64,000 nucleotides of DNA from Roseococcus microcysteis (GTDB lineage Bacteria; Pseudomonadota; Alphaproteobacteria; Acetobacterales; Acetobacteraceae). Position numbers and translations under genes: made by a program. The stretch covers positions 2,620,501 through 2,684,500 of the forward strand of contig NZ_CP061718.1 in assembly GCF_014764365.1 (NCBI RefSeq), read 5' to 3'. Below are positions 32,983-41,608 of the stretch, piece by piece. The notes under the pieces were generated by a model. That model was given only the letters and a program-made list of their open reading frames with translations, was not told the origin of the DNA and searched no databases. Each line of letters opens with the position of its first letter. Within the stretch, counting starts at the first letter, position 1.

Positions 32983-33959
32983 GCCAGCACCGCCTGCCGC
33001 AGGCCATTGAGGAAGCTCTCGGCGTTGAGGCCCGATTGCCGCCAGTTCGGGTTGTTGATGGGCGTGGACATGTCGCTCTCGAGGTGGTTCCAGACGATGA
33101 CGCGCGGGCGGCGCTGGCGGAACTCGCTGCCCCGCACATACTCCAGCAGCGCCGCATAGGGGCCGACATTGTTCGGCAGCCAGGACAGACCCACCGCGCG
33201 CTCCATCTGATTCGACAGCACGGGCACGAAGTTGAAGCGCGGCTGGACATTGCTCGTGCCCACCACCTGCATGTCCGAGGCATCCTCCTCCAGAAGCGCG
33301 GCCGCGCCGGCGGTGGCGGGCAGCACGTTGCGGATGGGGCTTTCCTCCGGCCCGAAGGCGCCGCGCTGCTCGGGCGGCAGGTATTGCACCAGGTCCCCCA
33401 CCGCCAGGCGCAGCATGCGGATGCTGCCCAGCCGCACCCCCGCCTGCGGCGGCGGCGGCAGGCGGAACTGCGCGCGCATGGCCCTTGCCAAAGCGACCGC
33501 GCAGATCTCGGCGCCCACCGGCGTCCAGTGGGTGTCGCTGCGGAAGAAGACCGGCCAATGCGGGTCGGTGGCGGAGGCCTGGCCCAGCGCCTCCGCGAGG
33601 TCCGGCACCAGCCCGCCCGCCGCCCGCAGCGCCGAGACGAGGTTGGAATAGCGCCGCTCCACCACCGGGGCCATGCGCCGCCCGGCCGGCAGGAAGCGGC
33701 GATAGATGCGCGCCTTCATCGGGATCAGGCAGTAGGCCACCTCGATGTTGCCGCGCTTGAGCAGGGCGATCACTTCCGTGTGCAGGGCGAGGACCTGGCG
33801 CATCGCCACCTCGTCCAGCTGGGTGAGGTTGTCCCAGAAGGGAAACAGCCAGCCCTGCTGCCCGGCGAGGACGAGGGAATCCCCCGTGCCCTGCGCGCGC
33901 GCACCGCCCGCCGCGAGGGCGAGGGCCGGCGTGGCCAGCAGCGCGCGGCGCGGCGTCAC
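32979..33959 (-). CDS. AlgJ-like SGNH-fold protein (first copy)
   Basis: This 326-residue exported protein has a short Ala-rich signal peptide (MTPRRALLATPALALAAGGARA). The core has GWLFPFWDN, YCLIPMKARIYRRFLP, the Asp-His motif FFRSDTHWTPVG, and VVGTSNVQPRFNF where Ser of GTS is the expected nucleophile. It parallels the second copy at 26574-27563. It is tightly coupled to bcsAB (ATGA overlap), so it is made together with the synthase. Confidence 0.82.
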   Translation of the reverse strand: MTPRRALLATPALALAAGGARAQGTGDSLVLAGQQGWLFPFWDNLTQLDEVAMRQVLALHTEVIALLKRGNIEVAYCLIPMKARIYRRFLPAGRRMAPVVERRYSNLVSALRAAGGLVPDLAEALGQASATDPHWPVFFRSDTHWTPVGAEICAVALARAMRAQFRLPPPPQAGVRLGSIRMLRLAVGDLVQYLPPEQRGAFGPEESPIRNVLPATAGAAALLEEDASDMQVVGTSNVQPRFNFVPVLSNQMERAVGLSWLPNNVGPYAALLEYVRGSEFRQRRPRVIVWNHLESDMSTPINNPNWRQSGLNAESFLNGLRQAVLA

Positions 33960-36900
33960 AGCGAACGCTCCCTCAGGCGGCGCGCGGCGCGGCGGCGCAG
34001 CACCCAGTAGAGCGGGGCCGCCAGCAGGATCAGCGCCAGGGTCGTCACCAGCACCAGCGTCCAGGGGTTGTTGCCCAGGTAGTATTCCGGCCAGAGCCAG
34101 GGCGGCAGCAAGCCCACCGTATAGGTCGGGCCGATGCGGAAGGCATCCACCCGCCCGCCCGAGAGCAGTGCCAGGTCCCCCTGCACGCGCGGCAGCTGCT
34201 CGCGGTCGCGCAGCGCCACGATCATCGCCTCCACCCCCTCCTGGCTGGAGCCCGTCAGCGCCACCACCGACCGGCCCGCGCGCAGCGGGCTCTGGAAGCC
34301 GATCAGCGCGCCCAGCGCCTCGCCGGGGGCGGCGAGCTGGGCGGAGACGCGGTCCACCATCTCCTGCCGCTCACCGCCGAAGATGTGCCGGAAGGCGGGC
34401 AGCCCGTCATTGACGCGGACCGTCAGCCGGTTGCCCTCCATCTGGATGGGGCCATCGGCCAGCAGCCGCGCCAGGGCGGGCTGGCGGGAGAGCTCACCGA
34501 ACACCAGCAGGTCGCGGTCGGCCACCGCCTGCAACCCGTCGGGCCGGGCCACCTGCATGCCGATGGGCGGGTAGCCCACGATGGCCGACAGCTTGCCCAT
34601 CAGGGTGAAGACCGATTCCAGCTCGGCCGCCGTGGGGCGTTCCGGGATCACGGCGGCGGTCTGCGCGAAATCCGCGAGCCGCGTGAAGGGAAAGCCCGAG
34701 CTGACGAAATGCGCGAGGTTGGGCAGGGTGGCGAAGCGATGCGCCCGCGTCAGGTCCAGCGTGCTGTCCGGGTCCACCGCCGCGCGGATGTCGCCCGGCA
34801 CGGCCACGCAGTCGCCGCGGTGCAGCGGGCGCATGTCGAAGCGCAGCTGCAACTCGTTCTGCCCGAACATCAGATAGGTGGGCATGCCCACATTGGCCTG
34901 GCCGCGATCGGTCGAGAAGAACTGCTCGCGCACCCAGCTCAGCGGCCAGCCCGGATCGGAACCCGCCAGCGGCACCGAGCGGAGGAAGACGTCGTTGATG
35001 GCGACATCCATGCGCGACACCGCGACATCCAGGATGGGCCCGGGCGGCGCGCGGAAGCGGATATCGGCCTGCAGGGGCCGGCCGCGCCAGGTGTAGAGGT
35101 CGGGCGCCGTGCGGAAGGGCACCTGGATGGGGCCGGGCACATAGCCGAAGGCCTGGAGCTCCGAGGGATCCATCAGCTCGCCGAAGCGCACGGGGCGGTC
35201 GGTGCGGACCCAGCGCGGCGCGTCATAGGGAAGGCGCGCCGGGATGTCCTGCGCGCTGACCAAGGCGAGTTCACCCGTCAGCGCCTCGCGGCCCGCGCCC
35301 AGCGCGGTGGCGGCGGCCACCATCTCGATGCCCGTGCGCCCGGCCACCACCAGCAGCAGCCCCAGCGGATCATTGGGGTTGTCCACCACCGCGAGCGTCG
35401 GGCCATCCAGGCGCGGAATGGCCAGCCCCGGCACGCTGTCCAGCCCCGCCAGGAACACCACCGCATTGCCCTGCATCGGGATCTCGGAGGCCACGGGGAA
35501 GGTGGCGCCACGATAATCCGCCTGGATGGCGAACCAGGAGGAGACGATGGCCCCGGCGCGGATCATGTCGTCCGAGGGGCTGCCCGGCATGATTATGGGC
35601 AGCACCAGCGGCTCGCGCAGCAGGCGCGGGTCGAAGAAGGGCTCGGGCAGGCGCGCCAGGTCGCGCACCGTGGGCAGCCGTTCCAGCGTCAGCGTCAGCG
35701 TGGAGTTGTTGGAGATGGAGGCCCAGAGCAGGCCGGAGACGGGGTCGTTGCACTCGATGGCGTAGCGGCCGGAGAAGCGGAAGTTCAGCCGGTTCGCGTC
35801 CGAGAAGAAGGCCGGGTTGATCGGGAATTCCAGCGGGCCGAAGGCCGGGCGGCCACGGTCGGGCTGCACCGCGCCCACGAACTGCTCGTTCATGGTGATG
35901 GCGATCTGGCTGAGCTCGGGAATCAGCGCGGGCGAGGTGGCGCCCTCCAGCAGCAGCACCGCCTGCGTCACCACCTCGTCGCCGCGCACGCCGAACAGCA
36001 CGCCCTGCAAATCCGACACGCCGCGCAGCTGCATGGGCCCGGCGAGGCCGAGCTGGCTCAGCGTGCGCGTCTCCTGCCGGATGCCCGTGGCGGGGGCGGC
36101 GCCGAACAGGCCGGGCAGGCCGAAGGGCTGCGCCGCGGGCGCGGCAGCGGCGGGCGGCTGGGCCGCGACGGGCGGCGGGGCGGCCGAGGGGGCGCCCAAG
36201 GGGGCGGCGGGGCGCGGCACCAGCGTCAGCGGGGCGGCCGGGGGCGGCACGGGCGCCAGGCTCGGCGCCGGCGGGGGCGCGAGGCTGGGCGCCGCGGGCG
36301 GCGCCGCCTGCGGGCGGGTGGCGCCCGGCGGGGGCGGCAGGGGCGCCAGCGGCGGCGGGGCGCCCTGGGCCAGCGCGAAGCCCGGCACCAGCAGCCCCAG
36401 CACCAGCGTGGCCGTGGCGGCGGTGCGGTGCCAGAAGCGGCGGCGGCGGGGCGGCGGGGCCTCCTCCTCGTCCTCCTCCTCCTCCTGGAAGGTGGCCACG
36501 GGCGGCGCGGCCTGGACGGGCTTGGCCGCAGCATGGCGCGGGCGGGAGAACTGGGATTCACCGGCGAAGAGCCCGCCGATGGTGAAGACCACGTCCCGCA
36601 GCGAGCGCAGGGGGCGGTCGGCCGGCACGTCGTCCCAATCCACCCAGGCATCGGCCCGGCCCAGCACGACGCGCACGATGGCGCCTTCGTCGCGCATGTC
36701 CTGCGGGGCGAAGCGCACCTGCAGCCGGCCCTCCTGCCAGCGCAGCACCTCGGCCGGCACGCGGGTGCGGTCCATGCCGGTATCCACTTCGATGGTCACG
36801 AGCGCGTCATCCTCCACGCCCTCCGGGCGGTCCAGGCGCAGGGCGGCACCGCCCAGGGAAAGGTCTTCGGTCACGCCCTCGACGCGGCGGCCATCGGGCA

Positions 36901-38653
36901 GGATGGCGCTGGCCAGCACGGTGGCGCGCACCCGCGCGCGCTCGCGCAATTGCCGCCGCTCACGCCCCACCGCGATGCCGGCCAGAACCGAGATCAGGCA
37001 CAGCAGCGCCCAGAACACGTTCAGCGCATAGGCCTGGAATTCCAGGCTGGCGGGCGGGTTCGTGGAGAGGCCATAGACCCCCAGCATCAGCCCCGTGATC
37101 AGCGCCAGCGCCAGGATCATGCTGGGGCCGACGGCGCGGATGTCGAAATAGCCTTCCTCCAGCGTGCCGCCCTTGTCGGTCACGTTGAACTTGCCCCGCT
37201 TGGGGTCGAGCAGCGTGGCGAGCATCACGGGCAGGAGATAGACGGTCAGCACCGTCTCGTAGATCTCGGACCAGAAGGAATGGCGCGTCGTGGTCTGCAT
37301 GCGCGAGGCGGTCACGATGGAGTGGATGATGTGCGGCCCCGCATAGGCCACGATCGCGAGCGGCGAGGCCGCGATCACGTTCTCCTGGAAGATCAGGAAG
37401 GCGAGCGGCGCGGTGAGGAATACGAAGCGCGGCAGCGGGAAAAGGTAATGAATGGTTGACAAAAAGTAACAGATTCTCTGCGGGAGGTTGAGCCCGCGGG
37501 CAAATAGCGGGTTCTCGATCCGCAGGATCTGGATCATCCCGCGCGCCCAGCGCATGCGCTGGCCTATGTGCAGCACCAGGCGCTCCGTCGCGAGGCCCGC
37601 CGCCAGCGGCACGCGGAGATAGGCCGTGCGCCAGCCCGCCATCTGCATCTTGAGCGAGGCGTGGCAATCCTCGGTGACCGTCTCCGTCGGCACGCCGCCA
37701 ATCGCTTCCAGCGCGGCGCGCCGGATCACGGCGCAGGAGCCGCAGAAAAAGGCCGCGCCCCAGAAATCATTGCCCTGCTGGATCAGCCCGTAGAAGAGCA
37801 GGCCCTCATTGGGCACCTTGCGGCCGACCACGAGGTTCCGCTCGAAGGGATCGGGGCTGTAGAAATGGTGCGGCGTCTGCACCATGGCCAAGCCCTTGTC
37901 GCGCAGCATCCAGCCCATCGTCAGCTGGAGGAAGGCGCGCGTCGCCACGTGGTCGCAGTCGAACACCACGATGTATTCGCCATCGGTCTGCGCCATGGCG
38001 TGGTTGATGTTGCCGGCCTTGGCACCCTTGTTGTCGGGGCGGATGATGTAGTTGCAGCCGGCCTCGGCGGCGAAGCGGCGGAACTCGTCGCGCCGCCCGT
38101 CGTCCAGCAGGTGGACGCGCAGCTTGTCGGCCGGCCAGTCCATCGCCAGCGCGGCGAAGACGGTGGGGCGCACCACCTCCAGCGCCTCGTTGTAGGTGGG
38201 GATGAAAACGTCCACGACCGGCCATTCGTCCGGGTCGTCCGGCATGGGGGCGGGCTTGCGCTCCAGCGGCCAGAGCAGCTGGACGTAGGCCAGCACCAGC
38301 ACCACCAGCGCATAGAGTTCCGCCAGCACCAGCCCGGTGCCGAGGAAGGTCTGCCAGAAGCCGTGGAAGTCCAGCGTCTCGGTGACGCGCCAGTAGATGT
38401 AGCGCAGCGACACCAGCGCCGAGAGCACCGCCAGCATGATGGTGACGGTGCGGCCCGGCAGCCGGTTGAAGATGAGGAAGACCAGGAAGCCCAGCAGGCC
38501 GAAAACCGCCTGCTGCTCGGCCTCCATCGGCACGACGATGACCAGCAGCGCGAAGACGCCGCCGAAGAGCGCCATCAGCGTGCCGAACAGCTTCGTGCGC
38601 GCCAGCGGCAGCCGGGCGAGCCATTCGGACCTGCGGGAGGGTGCCGCGCTCAA
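33956..38653 (-). CDS. bcsAB: cellulose synthase, fused catalytic and c-di-GMP/periplasmic subunits
   Basis: This 1565-residue protein joins BcsA (about 1-735) and BcsB (about 745-1565). BcsA has GT2 motifs D184-D185, D232-x-D234, the base D329 in TEDCHA and Q365-RMRW, flanked by transmembrane helices, then a PilZ domain from about 565 (RERRQLRERARVR and DLSLGG) that binds c-di-GMP. The junction contains a signal-peptide-like helix (TATLVLGLLVPGFALAQG) and a Pro/Ala-rich linker. BcsB has carbohydrate-binding and flavodoxin-like parts and a C-terminal anchor helix. The fusion is as in Komagataeibacter AcsAB. The start is TTG at 38653, overlapping the bcsQ stop (TTGA). Confidence 0.93.
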   Translation of the reverse strand: MSAAPSRRSEWLARLPLARTKLFGTLMALFGGVFALLVIVVPMEAEQQAVFGLLGFLVFLIFNRLPGRTVTIMLAVLSALVSLRYIYWRVTETLDFHGFWQTFLGTGLVLAELYALVVLVLAYVQLLWPLERKPAPMPDDPDEWPVVDVFIPTYNEALEVVRPTVFAALAMDWPADKLRVHLLDDGRRDEFRRFAAEAGCNYIIRPDNKGAKAGNINHAMAQTDGEYIVVFDCDHVATRAFLQLTMGWMLRDKGLAMVQTPHHFYSPDPFERNLVVGRKVPNEGLLFYGLIQQGNDFWGAAFFCGSCAVIRRAALEAIGGVPTETVTEDCHASLKMQMAGWRTAYLRVPLAAGLATERLVLHIGQRMRWARGMIQILRIENPLFARGLNLPQRICYFLSTIHYLFPLPRFVFLTAPLAFLIFQENVIAASPLAIVAYAGPHIIHSIVTASRMQTTTRHSFWSEIYETVLTVYLLPVMLATLLDPKRGKFNVTDKGGTLEEGYFDIRAVGPSMILALALITGLMLGVYGLSTNPPASLEFQAYALNVFWALLCLISVLAGIAVGRERRQLRERARVRATVLASAILPDGRRVEGVTEDLSLGGAALRLDRPEGVEDDALVTIEVDTGMDRTRVPAEVLRWQEGRLQVRFAPQDMRDEGAIVRVVLGRADAWVDWDDVPADRPLRSLRDVVFTIGGLFAGESQFSRPRHAAAKPVQAAPPVATFQEEEEDEEEAPPPRRRRFWHRTAATATLVLGLLVPGFALAQGAPPPLAPLPPPPGATRPQAAPPAAPSLAPPPAPSLAPVPPPAAPLTLVPRPAAPLGAPSAAPPPVAAQPPAAAAPAAQPFGLPGLFGAAPATGIRQETRTLSQLGLAGPMQLRGVSDLQGVLFGVRGDEVVTQAVLLLEGATSPALIPELSQIAITMNEQFVGAVQPDRGRPAFGPLEFPINPAFFSDANRLNFRFSGRYAIECNDPVSGLLWASISNNSTLTLTLERLPTVRDLARLPEPFFDPRLLREPLVLPIIMPGSPSDDMIRAGAIVSSWFAIQADYRGATFPVASEIPMQGNAVVFLAGLDSVPGLAIPRLDGPTLAVVDNPNDPLGLLLVVAGRTGIEMVAAATALGAGREALTGELALVSAQDIPARLPYDAPRWVRTDRPVRFGELMDPSELQAFGYVPGPIQVPFRTAPDLYTWRGRPLQADIRFRAPPGPILDVAVSRMDVAINDVFLRSVPLAGSDPGWPLSWVREQFFSTDRGQANVGMPTYLMFGQNELQLRFDMRPLHRGDCVAVPGDIRAAVDPDSTLDLTRAHRFATLPNLAHFVSSGFPFTRLADFAQTAAVIPERPTAAELESVFTLMGKLSAIVGYPPIGMQVARPDGLQAVADRDLLVFGELSRQPALARLLADGPIQMEGNRLTVRVNDGLPAFRHIFGGERQEMVDRVSAQLAAPGEALGALIGFQSPLRAGRSVVALTGSSQEGVEAMIVALRDREQLPRVQGDLALLSGGRVDAFRIGPTYTVGLLPPWLWPEYYLGNNPWTLVLVTTLALILLAAPLYWVLRRRAARRLRERSL

Positions 38654-39450
38654 CGCGCGCCCCAGCCGGCGCCAAAGGCGTCGGGCCCGCTGGGCAGCGC
38701 GGCCTCGATCCCGCGCGCGATCTCGCGCAGGTCCTCGGCCGCCTGGCTGGCGGGGGCGAGGTCCAGCACTAGGCGCTGCGCGGCCAGCGCCTCCGCCACC
38801 AGCTCATCCCGCGCCACGGCGCCCAGCAGGCGGGGGCCGATATGCCGCGCCACCGTCTCGGCCGCCGCGCGGGAGAGGCGGGCATTGGGGTCCACCCCGT
38901 TCAGCACCACGCGCAGCCTTCCGGCGAACAGCGTCGCCATGGTGCCCGCGCCGAGGAAGCGGCCGCTCTCGATGTCCGGGATCAGCGCCGCGCTGGTGGC
39001 ATCGGGCAGCAGCACGGTGCAGACCAGGCTCGCCATGGGCGCGATGATGTTGAGCGCGTGGGAGGCGCCCGGCGGCGTGTCCGCCACCACCAGCAGGTTG
39101 GGGTCGCCCAGGATGGAGCGCATGGGTGCCGCCAGCAGCTCCGGGTCACGCTCCAGCGCGTGGGCCAGGCCGAGCGTGCCGCGGATGTCGCCCGAACCAT
39201 GCGGCAGCAGCATCACGCCGGAGGCGGTCTGCCGCACCAGGTCGCGCCAGTCCGGCCGCTTGGGCAGCTCCACCATGAAGCCGCCCGTATCGGTCAGCGG
39301 CACGCCGAAATGCAGGCGCAGCGTGTTCTGCGGGTCGAAATCCATGACGAGCACACGGCGCCCCTGGCGGCGCAGCGCATCGGCGATATTCGCCGCGAGC
39401 GTCGTCTTGCCGACACCACCTTTGGGCGAGGCGAAACAGAGAAGGGGCAT
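38650..39450 (-). CDS. bcsQ: MinD/ParA-like ATPase of cellulose biosynthesis
   Basis: This 266-residue protein has a deviant Walker A motif, SPKGGVGKTTLAANIADAL, at residues 8-16, then VMDFDPQNTLRLHFGV and VVADTPPGAS. It matches BcsQ/YhjQ, which localises or is needed for cellulose synthesis and is an SIMIBI-class ATPase. It stands directly before bcsAB with overlapping codons and 14 bases after the ccpA-like gene. Confidence 0.92.
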   Translation of the reverse strand: MPLLCFASPKGGVGKTTLAANIADALRRQGRRVLVMDFDPQNTLRLHFGVPLTDTGGFMVELPKRPDWRDLVRQTASGVMLLPHGSGDIRGTLGLAHALERDPELLAAPMRSILGDPNLLVVADTPPGASHALNIIAPMASLVCTVLLPDATSAALIPDIESGRFLGAGTMATLFAGRLRVVLNGVDPNARLSRAAAETVARHIGPRLLGAVARDELVAEALAAQRLVLDLAPASQAAEDLREIARGIEAALPSGPDAFGAGWGAR

Positions 39451-39464
39451 GGAGGCTCCAGGGA

Positions 39465-40295
39465 CTAGCGTGCGGGGGGTGCCTTGGCGGCACGCGCATC
39501 CTGCCTTGCGGCGAGCCCCTCGGCTATCATGCGCATCACCTCCGCGAGCGGCGTCGTGACCTCGGCCGCGGGCAAGGGTTCGGGCGGCGGCGGGGGCGCG
39601 GGCGCGTCCTCGGCCGCCACGGCGCCACGCAACAGGGCCAGCGTGCTGCGCGGGGCGGGAGGAGGCGTGGGCGCGCCCATCTCCTGGCTCGACAGCGCAT
39701 CCAGCAGGGAGAAGCCGCTGCTGGCGGGCGTGGGCGCCGGGACCGGCGTGGGACGAGGCGGCGGCGGGGCCATGACCTGGACCGGAGGGGATGGCTGGGG
39801 CGGCGGCGGGGCGGGCGCGAGGTCCAGCAGCGGCGGCGGGGGCGCGGGCGGCACGGCGTTGGCGACCGGGGCATTGGCGACCGGGGCGATGGCGGGCGGG
39901 GCGATGGGGGCCGGCGGCGGCGCGGGTTCAGGCTCGGCCGCCGCCGCGGCGAGCGCGGCCCAATCGATCATGGGTTCGACCATGGGCTCCGGCACGACGG
40001 GAGCGGCGGCCAGTTCAACCGCGGCGGCAGGCGCGGTCTCGGCCGGCGTCGGGGCGGGCTCGGCATGGGCGAGCGGTCCGAACGGCCCCATCCCCGCGCC
40101 CAGCGGACCAAAGGGGCCCATGGCGGGACGCGGCTCGGGCACGGCCTCGGAAGGCCCTTCCGCATTCGGGGCGGGCATGGTCTCGGCGGGAGGCGGGGCC
40201 TCGGGCTCACCGCGCACGGGTTGGTTGCCGAAGCTGCGATACTTCAGCCCAGGGGTATTCAGGGCCGCGCGAATACGGGCGACGTCATTCTCCAT
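39465..40295 (-). CDS. proline-rich cellulose accessory protein (CcpA/BcsO/BcsP-like)
   Basis: This 276-residue protein is about two thirds Pro and Ala and largely disordered. Two ends are structured. The N-terminal ALNTPGLKYRSFGNQP resembles the short Tyr-Arg-x-Phe segment of BcsO/BcsP/CcpA-type proteins, and the C-terminal TTPLAEVMRMIAEGLAARQ resembles the Met-Ala-Glu-Val-Phe helix at the end of Komagataeibacter CcpA. CcpA works with BcsD in arranging synthase complexes. The assignment rests on these short matches and position, because low-complexity sequence diverges quickly. Confidence 0.6.
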   Translation of the reverse strand: MENDVARIRAALNTPGLKYRSFGNQPVRGEPEAPPPAETMPAPNAEGPSEAVPEPRPAMGPFGPLGAGMGPFGPLAHAEPAPTPAETAPAAAVELAAAPVVPEPMVEPMIDWAALAAAAAEPEPAPPPAPIAPPAIAPVANAPVANAVPPAPPPPLLDLAPAPPPPQPSPPVQVMAPPPPRPTPVPAPTPASSGFSLLDALSSQEMGAPTPPPAPRSTLALLRGAVAAEDAPAPPPPPEPLPAAEVTTPLAEVMRMIAEGLAARQDARAAKAPPAR

Positions 40296-40401
40296 GGCGA
40301 TGCTGGCTTTCGAACCCTCGGTGCGCGTCTAACATGGACGGGAAACCCCGATCGGGAAACAGCAATTTTCGTCATCTTTGCACAAAAATGTTGACGTTTG
40401 A
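40296..40401 (-). promoter_or_regulatory. AT-rich promoter region of the main cellulose operon
   Basis: This 106-base gap between bcsZ and the ccpA-like gene is much richer in A/T than the coding DNA on either side. It contains a 10-base palindrome, CCCGATCGGG (40347-40356), flanked by GGAAAC direct repeats. It is the most likely promoter and operator site for the eight-gene series that follows. Exact -35/-10 boxes are not clear. Confidence 0.45.
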
Positions 40402-41463
40402 TCAGCATAGACCCGAATCTCTTGCAGCCAATGCAACCAACAAGGACAGCGAGGCGGAGTAATAATCGGAAACGGAGCCGCCTTCTTGTGTGGGGCACGT
40501 CTGGATTGTGGCTGGCGACCGCAACACGCGGATCAGTTGCGCGACCGCCGCGATGCCGGGCGAAGCCGCGTAGGGCGATACAACATCATTGGTGAGATCG
40601 GCCCAGGCAGGAAGATGCCGGTGCGCCCGGTCGGACCAGAAGCGTGCCGCGGCGGTCAACGCCGGCTCTTCGGTCAGCCCCACCCAGGCGAAATAGAGCG
40701 GCACCCGCACCGCGTCGTAGGAAAATCGGGGCGGCCAGCCGGAAGCGGGACGGACCCGCCCATTCTCCCGCTCCAGCTTCAGCCAGTCGGGCGGCAGGCC
40801 CCAGCGGCCGAAGCGCGCCCGGCGCAGCAGGCCCAGCCCGTCCGCCGCCAGCCGCAGCCAGGCGGGGTCCGGCACGGCGGCGGCCAGGGCACGAATGGCC
40901 GGGAAGGCATAATAGGATGGGTTCAGCACCACATGCGCCTGGTGCTCGAAGCCGCGCAGGCCGGGCATCAGCACCAGATGCGCCCCCACCATGCGCACCA
41001 GGCGCCGCAGGATGTCGCGCGCCAAGGCCGCGCCCTGCGCCGCATGCCCCGCATCGCCCCAGCGCGCGCCGGCCTCCAGCAGCGCCCAGGCGATGAACAG
41101 GTCACCATCGGTTGCGTTGTTCGCGTCACTCACCGGCGTGGCGAGGGCGGGGGCATAGCGCCAGGAAAACAGCTCATCCTGCGGGCGTTTCAGCACACGC
41201 ATCGTCCAGCCATGCAGGCGGTGGAAGCTGATGGGGTCATCGGCCCGGACGGCGCAGAGCATGGCCCAGCCCTGCCCCTCGGAGTGGGAGACGCCGCCAT
41301 TGCCCGTATCCACCACCCGGCCCTCCGGCGCCATGAACTGGTCGCGGAAGCGGGACCATTGGCTGCGCAGGGCGTCCACCGGGTTGGCCACGGCCGGGCG
41401 GGCGAGCAGCAGCGGGCCCGCTTTCAGCACGGCACGCCGCGGGGCCAGGAAGCGCGAGGTCAT
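40402..41463 (-). CDS. bcsZ: cellulase of the cellulose operon, glycoside hydrolase family 8
   Basis: This 353-residue endo-beta-1,4-glucanase has a twin-arginine-like signal (PRRAVLKAGPLLLARPAVA). The GH8 motif SHSEGQGWAM places the proton donor at E62, and NNATDGDLFIAWAL (about 115-128) holds the family Asp motif. BcsZ trims misaligned glucan in the periplasm and is needed for normal cellulose yield. The ATG at 41463 is preferred over an upstream one because it gives a clean signal peptide. Confidence 0.92.
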   Translation of the reverse strand: MTSRFLAPRRAVLKAGPLLLARPAVANPVDALRSQWSRFRDQFMAPEGRVVDTGNGGVSHSEGQGWAMLCAVRADDPISFHRLHGWTMRVLKRPQDELFSWRYAPALATPVSDANNATDGDLFIAWALLEAGARWGDAGHAAQGAALARDILRRLVRMVGAHLVLMPGLRGFEHQAHVVLNPSYYAFPAIRALAAAVPDPAWLRLAADGLGLLRRARFGRWGLPPDWLKLERENGRVRPASGWPPRFSYDAVRVPLYFAWVGLTEEPALTAAARFWSDRAHRHLPAWADLTNDVVSPYAASPGIAAVAQLIRVLRSPATIQTCPTQEGGSVSDYYSASLSLLVALAARDSGLC

Positions 41464-41608
41464 GGGCTGGCAGCTCCTTGGGGGCGGGAAGATGTCGGCC
41501 ACGCCCTTCCTGCGCGCCCCGCCTTGCCAATCCATGAACACCCCCCCGGCTTGCCAAGCCGCGCCGGGCGCGTCCCTATTCGGGAAACCCTTCCGGAAGG
41601 ATCACGAC

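Noticed and set aside
34385-37459. 1024-residue open frame on the plus strand opposite bcsAB
   Set aside because: It is low-complexity His/Gln/Arg/Gly sequence lying antisense to a gene with all cellulose synthase motifs; no start signal or family feature is visible.
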